The position numbers were made by a program, and so were the translations under genes. The notes under the pieces were generated by a model. The model was given only the letters and a program-made list of their open reading frames with translations. It was not told the origin of the DNA and did not search any database. 64,000 nt of DNA from Aliiglaciecola sp. LCG003. GTDB taxonomy: Bacteria > Pseudomonadota > Gammaproteobacteria > Enterobacterales > Alteromonadaceae. Positions within the stretch are counted from its first letter, which is position 1. Each line of letters begins with the position of its first letter. Below, piece after piece: positions 56,601-64,000 of this stretch. The stretch spans positions 310,001 to 374,000 of the forward strand of contig NZ_CP128185.1 in NCBI RefSeq assembly GCF_030316135.1, given 5' to 3'.

Positions 56601-59600
56601 GCATTTAACTCTCTATTAAAGAACCACCATCACTTGAAGTATGCCAGTGTTGATTTGACCGACTCGGTCGCCACGGCTTCCGTTATAGAAGACTGGTTAA
56701 ACAGCCAGCCGATTGAATTAAAAGGGGTATTTCATTTAGCGGGTAATTATCATGAAGTAGACCTAAAAAATGAAACTGCTCAAGGCTTTCGCCAACTTGA
56801 ATCAGTTAAGTTAATGGGAGCCTTATCCTTAAGTCAGATTGTGGCGAAATATAGTAATGCGTATATGGTGAACTTTTCATCAACCGCCGGGGTGTTTGGT
56901 GGTGCATTGATAGGCTCCTACGCTGTAGCAAGTTGCATGCTTGATGCAGTCTCGCATAAATTGCGCGCAAAAGGCGTGAGGTGCTTTGATATCAACTGGT
57001 CCTCTTGGCGTTCTACTGGAATGAGTGAAGGTAATCTTGCCATCGATGCCTTACGATCCAGAGGGATTCTGGAATTAGATATTGAAGCGGCGCTAAATAG
57101 TCTTCGATTAATCTTGAATCAGCCCGATCCAGGTCAATTTATTGTAGGATTAGACCCCGATAACGAGGTAATTGGTCTATTAAATCAGCAAGTCGAAAAC
57201 AGGCTTTTGCCAGCGGTCTTTGTCGCGGGTGAGCAGGATAGTGATAATCTACAGGTTGAATTTCAAGACGATTTTGCTCATAAACTACCAGCTGCGGTAT
57301 TTTATGTAGAGCATATTCCTCGACTGGAAAACGGGGATGTAGATTACGCCGCTTTGGAGGTTGTCGCTTGCCAAGGAAACTCTGAAATTATTGCTGCGCA
57401 GACCCCAACACAGAAAGCCTTAGTGGATATATGGAAAAAAGTGTTGGCTATTGACACTGTGAGTATTCATTGGAACTTTTTCGATGTAGGTGGGCAGTCT
57501 ATCACGGCGACGAAATTAATTGCCGCGATAAGTAATCAATTTGCCGTGCAATGGACGCTAAAAAATATCTTTGGCGCGCCAACATGCCAATTGCAAGCCC
57601 AGGCTATCGACCAGGCTTTGCAAAACAGCCAGTCTCAACATGTCGATATTCCAATGTTAGAACGCTCCAAACCAATACCATTGTCCTCTGCCCAAAAGAG
57701 ATTGTGGTTTATTGAACAACTCGATATTTCGACCAGCGGGTATAATGTAACGGCCTATATTGGTTTCAATTCAACCCCTGAAGTGGCCAAAATTAGAGCC
57801 TGCCTGAATGAAATTGTTGCTAGTCAGGAGAGCTTAAGAAGCGTTTTCCCATCTCATCAGGGTGTACCTCAGCTAACTGTTTTAGAAAAATTGGATATCA
57901 ATATTGGTCAACTGTCTGTGAATAGTGCGAGCCAATTTGAAGCGGCATTGATCCAACTTGGCAGTCATCATTTTGATTTGACCTCTGGACCTTTAATGCA
58001 CGCAACACTGATTGATCACAGCGGCAAATTTTATTTGGCGTTGACCTTACATCACATTATTAGTGACGGCTGGTCAATGAGTGTGTTGTTTAAGCAATTT
58101 GAACAACTTTATTGCAGTCCGTCCCCTTTGACACTTCCAATCAACCCCGTTCAATATGCAGATTACGCGGCCTGGCAACAAAGCCGCCTTGAATCTGGAG
58201 ACTATGCTTCTCAACTACAGTTTTGGCAAAGCACACTCAAAGGTGGGTTGTCGGGTTTTACTATCCCAACAGACTATCCACGACCCCAAGTGCAGACGTA
58301 TTCGGGTAAACGACTGGTACAGCGAATCCCGACTCTGTTGAGTGGTCAAATTCAGCAATTTTCTACACAACAAAATGTCACTCATTTTGTCATGATGTTA
58401 AGCGCGTTTAACGTTTTGCTATATCGTTACTCTCAGCAGCGTGATGTGCTGATAGGCACGGTCGTGGCCAACCGGGACTATGCGGAAATCGAAAATTTGA
58501 TTGGCTTTTTTGTCAATCCAGTAGTGTTAAGGACTGTCGTTGAACAAGGCATCAGCTTCGAACACTTACTGCAGAATGTTAAACAGACCACCTTAGATGC
58601 TGTGGCCAATCATAATATTCCATTTGAATATCTTACCGATAAACTCCAGCCTCCGCGGGATACCAGTCGCTCACCGCTATTTCAAATTGCATTTGATTTC
58701 AGAGACCCGAATTTAACCACCAGTCAATCTGCTGATTTGGCATTTTCAGTAATGGAAGCAGACCTTGGCACATCCAAATATGATCTGCATCTAACCCTCG
58801 AGGCTACAACCTCAGAAATTATAGCCTATTGGGAGTTTAATACAGACTTGTTTACCGCTCAGAGTATTGAATTAATGGGGGAGAATTATCAACGTATACT
58901 CGAAAGTATTGTTAGTCGCCCTCACCAACTTGTCGATAGCATAGATATATTATCTCCCCGCGAAATAGCTTTATTAAAGCGCCGCAATCAGACAGACGCT
59001 AAATTTTTAGATGACAAATGCATGCATCAATTGTTTGAGTCCATGGTGTTGCGGCACCCTGAGCAGGCTGCTGTAGTTTATGCAGGGCAGTCTATGTCTT
59101 ATCAACAACTGAATGCTAAAGCTAATCAGTTAGCGCGTAAATTAATGGCAAGTGGGGCAACTAGTAATAGCATCGTCGCAATATGCATTGAGCGATCACT
59201 AGATACCATTATCTGTGTGCTTGCGATTCTCAAATCGGGAGCGGCTTATCTCGCTCTAGATCCCTCTTATCCGCAAAATCGTTTGGCGTTCATGCTTGAT
59301 GATTCAAAGGCCAATATCTTGCTAACTCGCAGTGCCTTGTCCGAACGTTTTATTGAGCATGATATCAATATAGTGCATTTTGATGATGCACTGTCCGTTA
59401 GTGAATTTCCTACACATAATCTTAAGCATGGAGTTTCGCCCCATGACTTGGCTTATGTCATATATACATCAGGCTCCACAGGAACACCAAAGGGAGTCCT
59501 GATTGAGCATCGAGGTTGGTGCAATATTGCTCAGGCCCAAATCGATACATTTGGTTTGCGCCAAGGTATGAAAGTACTGCAGTTTGCCTCAATGAGCTTT

Positions 59601-60866
59601 GATGCCTCAGCTTTTGAGTTGGCGATGGCGTGGGGATCCGGTGGTACGTTATTCATGGGCGCAAAAGAAGATATTTTACCCGGCCCAGCATTGGCTCATT
59701 TCCTTGAGAAACATCAAATAGAAGTGGTTACTTTACCTCCGACTGCTTTAAACGCATTGCCTGATGTGTCATTACCAAATTTGCAGGTTGTGACAGTCGC
59801 TGGGGAAGCTTGCCCTGAGTCATTAGTTAAGCGATGGGCGAACTCGCAACGCCGTTTCTTCAATCTCTATGGCCCAACCGAAACCACTATTTGGGCAAGT
59901 TACGCGGAGTGTTTTGCTACTGATGGTGGTGTGCCTGTAATTGGTCGCCCTGTGGCAAATACACAACTGTATATTGTTGATTCACAGTTAAATCTGCTTC
60001 CAGCCGGTATGCCTGGCGAGCTTTGTATAGCCGGAGTAGGGTTGGCGCGAGAGTATTTATCTAGACCGCAATTAAACGCCGAACGATTTGTACCGAATCC
60101 TTATTCAAAAACTGCCAATGCTCGGATGTATCGTAGCGGCGATTTAGTCCGTTACCGAACCGATGGTGCGATTGAATTTCTTGGGCGAATCGACCATCAG
60201 GTCAAAGTGCGTGGATTCAGAATAGAACTGGGTGAAATCGAGTCATTATTGCGGAAATTCAACGGCGTAACGGAAGCTGTTGTAGTGACGCATCAAACCT
60301 TGGATAGTGATATTCAGCTAATTGGTTATGTTAGTGCATTGGATCCAGCGACGCTTGATCCGCAAAGTATTCGTGAGTTTTTAAAACAATCTTTAACTGA
60401 CTATATGGTGCCAGCGCAAATTTTCGTATTACCCAGTTTACCCCTTAGTTTGAACGGAAAGGTGGACAGAAAAGCCTTGCCTACTCCTGAGTCTTTGCGG
60501 GCTAGTACCGAACGTGTTGTTACAACTGCTAAGTCTAATATGGAGACCTTAATCAGTGATATATGGAAGAGCGTATTGTCAATTGATGCCATCGATGTGC
60601 AGCAAAATTTCTTCGATATTGGCGGCCATTCTCTCAAAATGGCTCAGGTGCAGACCCTTTTATCCGAATCGCTCAAGCAGAATATTTCCTTAGTTGATTT
60701 GTTTCAATACACCACCATAAAAAGTCTCGCTGCCTATCTTGATGAATTGCAAAATGGTTCACCTGTGAAGGCAACCTCTGCACAACTTACGCAGCAAAAA
60801 AGTAAAGTAAGCGGACAACAACGATTAGCAAAAATGGCTGCATTGAAAAAACGCCAAGGAAGATAA
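53610..60866 (+). CDS. Hybrid nonribosomal peptide synthetase, AL-KR-T-C-A-T
   Basis: A ~2418-residue two-module synthetase (numbered from ATG 53610, preceded by AAGGA; ATG 53583 is an alternative). Order: an Asub-like segment (about 5-105, LPYNLDGDVDVFAL); acyl/aryl-AMP ligase (about 165-690, LTSGSTGAPKG, WMPLDHVAGI, GREKDVIIVNG); ketoreductase (about 700-1180, GGTGGIG near 960, Tyr1104); a second Asub-like stretch (about 1236-1249, IPRLENGDVDYAAL). Then carrier Ser1297; condensation domain with HHIISDG at 1481-1487; adenylation (about 1805-2310); carrier Ser2341. By alignment to GrsA I read the second A-domain pocket as D-A-F-T-T-A-L-I-W-K, aromatic/hydrophobic at best. AL-KR-T suggests an alpha-keto or acyl starter reduced on the enzyme. 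Product unknown. Confidence 0.93.
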   Translation: MQGSQVERTIRGILGISDCYLHKIKNTAGQLQSILYFVAEESHNLAELQSTVIKLLAEQDRPDFWVPINTLPYNLDGDVDVFALETLSVFDQQGLEHNLAKCQEQFEQQDVVAILASASKHTPPLYLDDLIQYPVSQIGTNLHNKTIRSEAISDGQKLAISDGGSLTIPANSPEVLIDCLVRSAAESIPKQIISYSNLEETSYDYKQLLAQASRVLNGLRQNGFEPGEPIIFQFRDNAQFLVAFWGCLLGGFVPVPMAVPADYQVDEAGIENLQRVSLMLGEAAIITSADLFNEITSMPWPEGRASLKVINYTDLLNCTAAHNYHQASADDVTLIMLTSGSTGAPKGVPLTHKNLICRSIGSIQVNGFSQQSRSLNWMPLDHVAGIIYFHIRDVYLGCTQIHVAAPDILQAPLKWLDLLERYQATVTFAPNFAFGLIAGLSDEIEQRKWDLSALKLVLNGGEAVVAATARQFLQLLQASGLSKHAMCPAWGMSETSSGITYARDFELHSTSDTDTHVSVGPPIPGDTMRITDTQGCVLKEGEIGRLQVKGHTVFAGYYQNEAENEEAFTDDGWFNTGDLGKLIDGKLTITGREKDVIIVNGVNYSGPGIENIVEDIEGVTRSYTAACAVADPRLNGAERLAVFFVCEGALSAKLIRNIKGQITSKAGVSPHYIVPLESTDIPKTSIGKIQRTKLKAAFEAGEYHQQIKSADILLGNHCLPAWFYQLEWQRSNPHNAYDLAMQQVVILGDESHLCLEISKGLAALGARPILVNAGDQLNLHDVSHYQIRPDCATDYAELFDVLEAGGKSIQQILCLWPQIEQFQSNAHSASAHLHCAISACANGLSSLGGLASKKQLAIISDAAQPLSGSAINLAHSGLPALIKTLRQEIPQLNYHLVDLDFSQANLADIICSELTASRDGRDIAWRDGLRFRSGLSPCVLTKIQQDPLFAEKPSGFVISGGTGGIGQILTKVLLRSTYAQVLVLGSTTQEQLAFKHQAFNSLLKNHHHLKYASVDLTDSVATASVIEDWLNSQPIELKGVFHLAGNYHEVDLKNETAQGFRQLESVKLMGALSLSQIVAKYSNAYMVNFSSTAGVFGGALIGSYAVASCMLDAVSHKLRAKGVRCFDINWSSWRSTGMSEGNLAIDALRSRGILELDIEAALNSLRLILNQPDPGQFIVGLDPDNEVIGLLNQQVENRLLPAVFVAGEQDSDNLQVEFQDDFAHKLPAAVFYVEHIPRLENGDVDYAALEVVACQGNSEIIAAQTPTQKALVDIWKKVLAIDTVSIHWNFFDVGGQSITATKLIAAISNQFAVQWTLKNIFGAPTCQLQAQAIDQALQNSQSQHVDIPMLERSKPIPLSSAQKRLWFIEQLDISTSGYNVTAYIGFNSTPEVAKIRACLNEIVASQESLRSVFPSHQGVPQLTVLEKLDINIGQLSVNSASQFEAALIQLGSHHFDLTSGPLMHATLIDHSGKFYLALTLHHIISDGWSMSVLFKQFEQLYCSPSPLTLPINPVQYADYAAWQQSRLESGDYASQLQFWQSTLKGGLSGFTIPTDYPRPQVQTYSGKRLVQRIPTLLSGQIQQFSTQQNVTHFVMMLSAFNVLLYRYSQQRDVLIGTVVANRDYAEIENLIGFFVNPVVLRTVVEQGISFEHLLQNVKQTTLDAVANHNIPFEYLTDKLQPPRDTSRSPLFQIAFDFRDPNLTTSQSADLAFSVMEADLGTSKYDLHLTLEATTSEIIAYWEFNTDLFTAQSIELMGENYQRILESIVSRPHQLVDSIDILSPREIALLKRRNQTDAKFLDDKCMHQLFESMVLRHPEQAAVVYAGQSMSYQQLNAKANQLARKLMASGATSNSIVAICIERSLDTIICVLAILKSGAAYLALDPSYPQNRLAFMLDDSKANILLTRSALSERFIEHDINIVHFDDALSVSEFPTHNLKHGVSPHDLAYVIYTSGSTGTPKGVLIEHRGWCNIAQAQIDTFGLRQGMKVLQFASMSFDASAFELAMAWGSGGTLFMGAKEDILPGPALAHFLEKHQIEVVTLPPTALNALPDVSLPNLQVVTVAGEACPESLVKRWANSQRRFFNLYGPTETTIWASYAECFATDGGVPVIGRPVANTQLYIVDSQLNLLPAGMPGELCIAGVGLAREYLSRPQLNAERFVPNPYSKTANARMYRSGDLVRYRTDGAIEFLGRIDHQVKVRGFRIELGEIESLLRKFNGVTEAVVVTHQTLDSDIQLIGYVSALDPATLDPQSIREFLKQSLTDYMVPAQIFVLPSLPLSLNGKVDRKALPTPESLRASTERVVTTAKSNMETLISDIWKSVLSIDAIDVQQNFFDIGGHSLKMAQVQTLLSESLKQNISLVDLFQYTTIKSLAAYLDELQNGSPVKATSAQLTQQKSKVSGQQRLAKMAALKKRQGR

Positions 60867-60867
60867 A

Positions 60868-63800
60868 ATGTCGGATAATGAAGACAGGTTTAATGGCTTT
60901 GAAATTGCCGTTGTGGGTATGTCATGTCGCTTTCCAGGGGCCGATAATGTTGACGCATTTTGGCGAAATCTCAGCAACGGCGTGGAATCTATTCAACGCT
61001 TCAGTCAGCAAGAGTTAATTGATTTAGGCCATGACCCCGAAGTGGTCAGGCAATCCAATTTCATTCCTGCCCATGGCGCAGTAAACCATTACAACACCTT
61101 TGATGCTAGGTTTTTCGGTTACACCCCTCGAGAAGCGGGGGTGATGGATCCACAGCAACGACTGTTTCTCGAATTAGCTTGGGAGGCCTTGGAAAACGCA
61201 GGTTATGCGCCTAAATCAATGCAAGTTCCGGTCGGTATTTTTGCTGGCACCAGCACTAATACTTATCTCGAAGCCAATGTACGTAAAAATCAGCAAGTGC
61301 TTGCCGCCATATCAGATTTTCAAGCCAATGTTTTAAATCAAAGTGATTTCTTGGCAACCAGAGCAAGCTATAAACTTGGTCTGAGCGGTTCCAGTTTTAC
61401 CATTCAATCTGCGTGTTCGACATCATTGGTCGCCACCCATGTGGCTTGCCAGCAGTTAATTTCAGGATCTTGTGATCTAGCATTAGCTGGTGGCGTGTCT
61501 ATAACATTACCGCGAAATTGGGGATATCAATATCAAGAAGGCATGATCTATTCGCCAGACGGTCATTGCCGTGCATTTGATGAAAAAGCCAGTGGCACAT
61601 TAAAAGGAGATGGAGGCGGTATTGTTGTATTAAAACGATTGGCAGACGCGATAGAGGATGGCGATCATATTGAAGCTATTATTCTAGGGTCTGCCTCAAA
61701 CAATGATGCCCAAGCTAAAGTTGGTTTCACCGCGCCTGGATTGGATGGTCAGGTTGATGTTATTCAAACAGCATTATTAATGGCGGACGTAGAAGCGAAG
61801 TCAATCTCAAACATTGAATGTCATGGTACCGGCACCCCTATGGGTGATCCTATAGAAATTGCGGCGCTGACCAAAGCATTTGGGCCTGATGTAGACAAGA
61901 ATGTTTGTGCTGTGGGTTCGGTAAAAACAAATATTGGACACTTAGACGCAGGTGCAGGGGTTGCGGGTTTAATCAAAACCGTCCTAGCTCTAAAGCATAA
62001 AACCTTACCGCCAAGTTTGAACTTTAGTCATCCCAATCCAGTTATTAATTTTGAACAAACTCCCTTTTATGTAAATCACAGTTGCAAGCCGTGGCAAGCA
62101 GGGCCTTTTCCAAGAAGAGGTGGAGTCAGCTCATTCGGTATTGGTGGCACTAACGCGCACATCATATTGGAAGAAACACCAGAGGACTTATTAATACCGC
62201 TCGAAGCTGATCCGGAAGCTAGTTATCTACTCGGTTGGTCGGCTCAAAGTAAGGCTGCGTTAGATGATTATAAGCAACTTTTACTTGAGGCTCTTTTATC
62301 AACAGATTGCCCCAGCATCAGGAATATAGCCTTTACGCTGAATATTGGACGAGAGCGATTCTCCCATCGACGGGCAATGATTTGTCAAAACACTCAGCAG
62401 GCAATTGACATTCTTAGCTCACCGAGCTCACCGAGTTTAGTGACCGCACAAAGCTTTGGTGAATCTTCCAGTATTGGTTTTATGTTTCCTGGGCAAGGTT
62501 CCCAGTATGTCAACATGGGACGTGGCCTATATCAGAATGAACCTGTGTTTGCCCAACAGGTAGACCTATGTGCCAGTATGCTACTGGCCCATATGGAGGT
62601 GGATATTAGGCATATATTGTATCCAGAGCTTGGCGGACAAGTGGACCATGCAACTGATACTTTAACCCAGACCGCATTTACGCAACCAGCGCTGTTCGTG
62701 ATGGGCTATGCCTTAGCTAAGTTGTGGCAATCTAAAGGTATCCAGCCTGCGGTTGTGCTAGGTCATAGCATCGGCGAATATGCTGCAGCCTGTGTAGCGG
62801 GTGTGTTTAGTCTGGAAGATGCATTATTGTTAGTCGCCAAGCGAGGGGCAATGATGCAGTCATTACCCGCAGGTGATATGTTATCAGTGCGTTTGTCTGC
62901 TGCACAAACCCGCCCATATTTATCTGAGGCACTTTCTATTGCTGCAATTAACTCCCCTGAGCTCTGCGTAGTGTCTGGCCCGGCAAACGACATTACTGCC
63001 GTTGCCGAATCTTTAGAGCGCCAAGGCGTAACCTGTAAACTACTGCAAACCTCCCATGGTTTCCATTCTGCCATGATGGAGCCGATGTTATCCGAATTTG
63101 AAAACCTGTTGTCTACTTGTCAGCTAAATTCTCCAAACATTGAGATGATCTCGACAGTTACCGGCAAACTCGTTGCCCCAGAGGTGGTGACAACTAAGCA
63201 ATATTGGCTCGACAATATTCGTCAGCCGGTTGATTTTGCCGCAGCAGCACAAACGCTACTCGCGCAATCAGGCCAAGTGTTTATCGAGTGTGGTCCTGGT
63301 AATACATTGAGCTCATTGTTGCGAGCTTGTGCCGACAAGCCTGCTGAGGTGAGTTGTATTAACTCATTTCGACATTCGTTGGAAGAGGTTGGCGATGATG
63401 TGTTTTTCAATGCTGCTCATGCGAAGTTATGGACTTATGGAGTTGAATTAGCTGAACCATTAATGCCTACTTCGGGTCGGCGCGTGCCCTTGCCAACCTA
63501 CCCGTTTCAACGAAAGCTATGTTGGGTCGAGCCTCAGCAGCATAGTCCTGCGGCCAATTTTAATACTCAAAAAGTTAACGTTGAGCAAAAAATGCCACTG
63601 CATCAATGGTTTTATGCGCCGACTTGGCAATCGCAAAAATTGAACTTCAAAACACCAATCACTGATCCTCAACAACGCTGGTTAGTATTATCAGAGGATG
63701 CAGAGTTTCTGCAGCAAATTAAAATCGAATTAGCGGCTCAAAAGATAGATGTTATAAGTATCGCTGAATATAGCAGTTCGGCTTCATTGGCTAATTTGGC

Positions 63801-64000
63801 CAAGACGCTGGGGGATTTTGTCCCAAACCATATTGTGGTAATCAATACTCGGGAAATCCGCTCTTGTGCTGAACAGCCGCCTGATTCAGCGCCGTTCTAC
63901 AATTTACTCGCCTTGTTGCAAAGTCTGCTCAGTGTATTGGATTTTAGCCAACTGCAATTCAACTATGTGAGCCGCAATGCCTGTTCGGTTAATCCTCAAA
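60868..64000 (+). CDS. Type I polyketide synthase, KS-AT-KR... (3' end outside window)
   Basis: At least 1044 codons, open to the window end. The start ATG follows the NRPS stop by one base, so the two act as one assembly line. KS: AVVGMSCRFPGADNV, Cys183 in IQSACSTSLVA, His319 in ECHGTGTPMGDP and His358 in TNIGHLDAGAG (normal C-H-H spacing). AT: FMFPGQGSQYVNMG, Ser634 in GHSIGEYAAA and HGFH at 730-733, a malonyl-CoA-type signature (cf. HAFH). From about residue 905 the sequence begins the structural part of a KR domain (PLHQWFYAPTWQ); no DH is seen between AT and KR. It would extend the aminoacyl chain with a malonyl unit. Confidence 0.93.
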   Translation, partial: MSDNEDRFNGFEIAVVGMSCRFPGADNVDAFWRNLSNGVESIQRFSQQELIDLGHDPEVVRQSNFIPAHGAVNHYNTFDARFFGYTPREAGVMDPQQRLFLELAWEALENAGYAPKSMQVPVGIFAGTSTNTYLEANVRKNQQVLAAISDFQANVLNQSDFLATRASYKLGLSGSSFTIQSACSTSLVATHVACQQLISGSCDLALAGGVSITLPRNWGYQYQEGMIYSPDGHCRAFDEKASGTLKGDGGGIVVLKRLADAIEDGDHIEAIILGSASNNDAQAKVGFTAPGLDGQVDVIQTALLMADVEAKSISNIECHGTGTPMGDPIEIAALTKAFGPDVDKNVCAVGSVKTNIGHLDAGAGVAGLIKTVLALKHKTLPPSLNFSHPNPVINFEQTPFYVNHSCKPWQAGPFPRRGGVSSFGIGGTNAHIILEETPEDLLIPLEADPEASYLLGWSAQSKAALDDYKQLLLEALLSTDCPSIRNIAFTLNIGRERFSHRRAMICQNTQQAIDILSSPSSPSLVTAQSFGESSSIGFMFPGQGSQYVNMGRGLYQNEPVFAQQVDLCASMLLAHMEVDIRHILYPELGGQVDHATDTLTQTAFTQPALFVMGYALAKLWQSKGIQPAVVLGHSIGEYAAACVAGVFSLEDALLLVAKRGAMMQSLPAGDMLSVRLSAAQTRPYLSEALSIAAINSPELCVVSGPANDITAVAESLERQGVTCKLLQTSHGFHSAMMEPMLSEFENLLSTCQLNSPNIEMISTVTGKLVAPEVVTTKQYWLDNIRQPVDFAAAAQTLLAQSGQVFIECGPGNTLSSLLRACADKPAEVSCINSFRHSLEEVGDDVFFNAAHAKLWTYGVELAEPLMPTSGRRVPLPTYPFQRKLCWVEPQQHSPAANFNTQKVNVEQKMPLHQWFYAPTWQSQKLNFKTPITDPQQRWLVLSEDAEFLQQIKIELAAQKIDVISIAEYSSSASLANLAKTLGDFVPNHIVVINTREIRSCAEQPPDSAPFYNLLALLQSLLSVLDFSQLQFNYVSRNACSVNPQ

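Noticed and set aside
36160-64000. Search for an integrase or other site-specific recombinase that would mark an island
   Set aside because: None of the genes right of tRNA-Phe is a recombinase; island status remains inference only.

Overview
The window reads as chromosomal DNA of a marine gammaproteobacterium of the order Alteromonadales, most likely Alteromonadaceae near Glaciecola/Paraglaciecola. This is inferred from the MSHA pilus locus running directly into mreBCD, from close kinship of the housekeeping proteins to E. coli counterparts (RNase G, TldD/PmbA, ArcA, TrmB, YggX), from moderate GC, and from PEP-CTERM proteins next to an exopolysaccharide locus. No database search was possible.

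Layout. (1) 1-11684: the distal MSHA (type IVa pilus) operon in the canonical order mshE(partial)-G-F-B-A-C-D-O-P-Q. It ends in a very large mshQ with four LamG-like domains. (2) 11935-22534: cell-shape and envelope cluster mreB-mreC-mreD-maf-rng-yhdP-nitrilase-tldD, tightly packed with many overlaps. (3) 22610-31402: darP, pmbA, then a minus-strand set: a CHASE8-like histidine kinase, a YfiR-like periplasmic protein and arcA in one direction, followed by a small exported protein, glgA, rsmC and trmB. (4) 31811-33129: an intact IS10-like IS4-family element with an exact 9-bp target duplication, placed just behind a PEP-CTERM gene that has a well-positioned FNR-type box. (5) 33997-36422: alpha/beta hydrolase, mutY, yggX and tRNA-Phe. 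The tRNA is followed by three 124-125-bp tandem repeats, each carrying a copy of the tRNA 3' end. (6) 36968-53370: an exopolysaccharide locus containing a JmjC-like oxygenase, glycosyltransferases, a polysaccharide lyase-like lipoprotein, an Alg14/Alg13-like pair, Wzx, Wza, a degenerate CpsD-like ATPase, Wzz, Wzy, a PEP-CTERM protein, a WcaJ-type initiating transferase and a NodB-type deacetylase. (7) 53610 to the end: a hybrid NRPS (AL-KR-T-C-A-T) followed one base later by a type I PKS (KS-AT-KR...) that runs off the window.

How it fits together. The first half is conserved core genome (attachment pilus, rod shape, RNA and protein quality control). Everything right of the tRNA-Phe repeat array is accessory surface-polymer and secondary-metabolite biosynthesis. 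The polysaccharide genes make a near-complete Wzx/Wzy-dependent pathway: initiating transferase, glycosyltransferases, flippase, polymerase, chain-length protein, outer-membrane exporter, and modifying lyase and deacetylase. The most unusual items are the NRPS loading module with Asub-like segments on both sides of its AL-KR part, the rtT-like tRNA repeat array, the kinase/YfiR/ArcA grouping, and the CpsD-like protein lacking its P-loop lysine.
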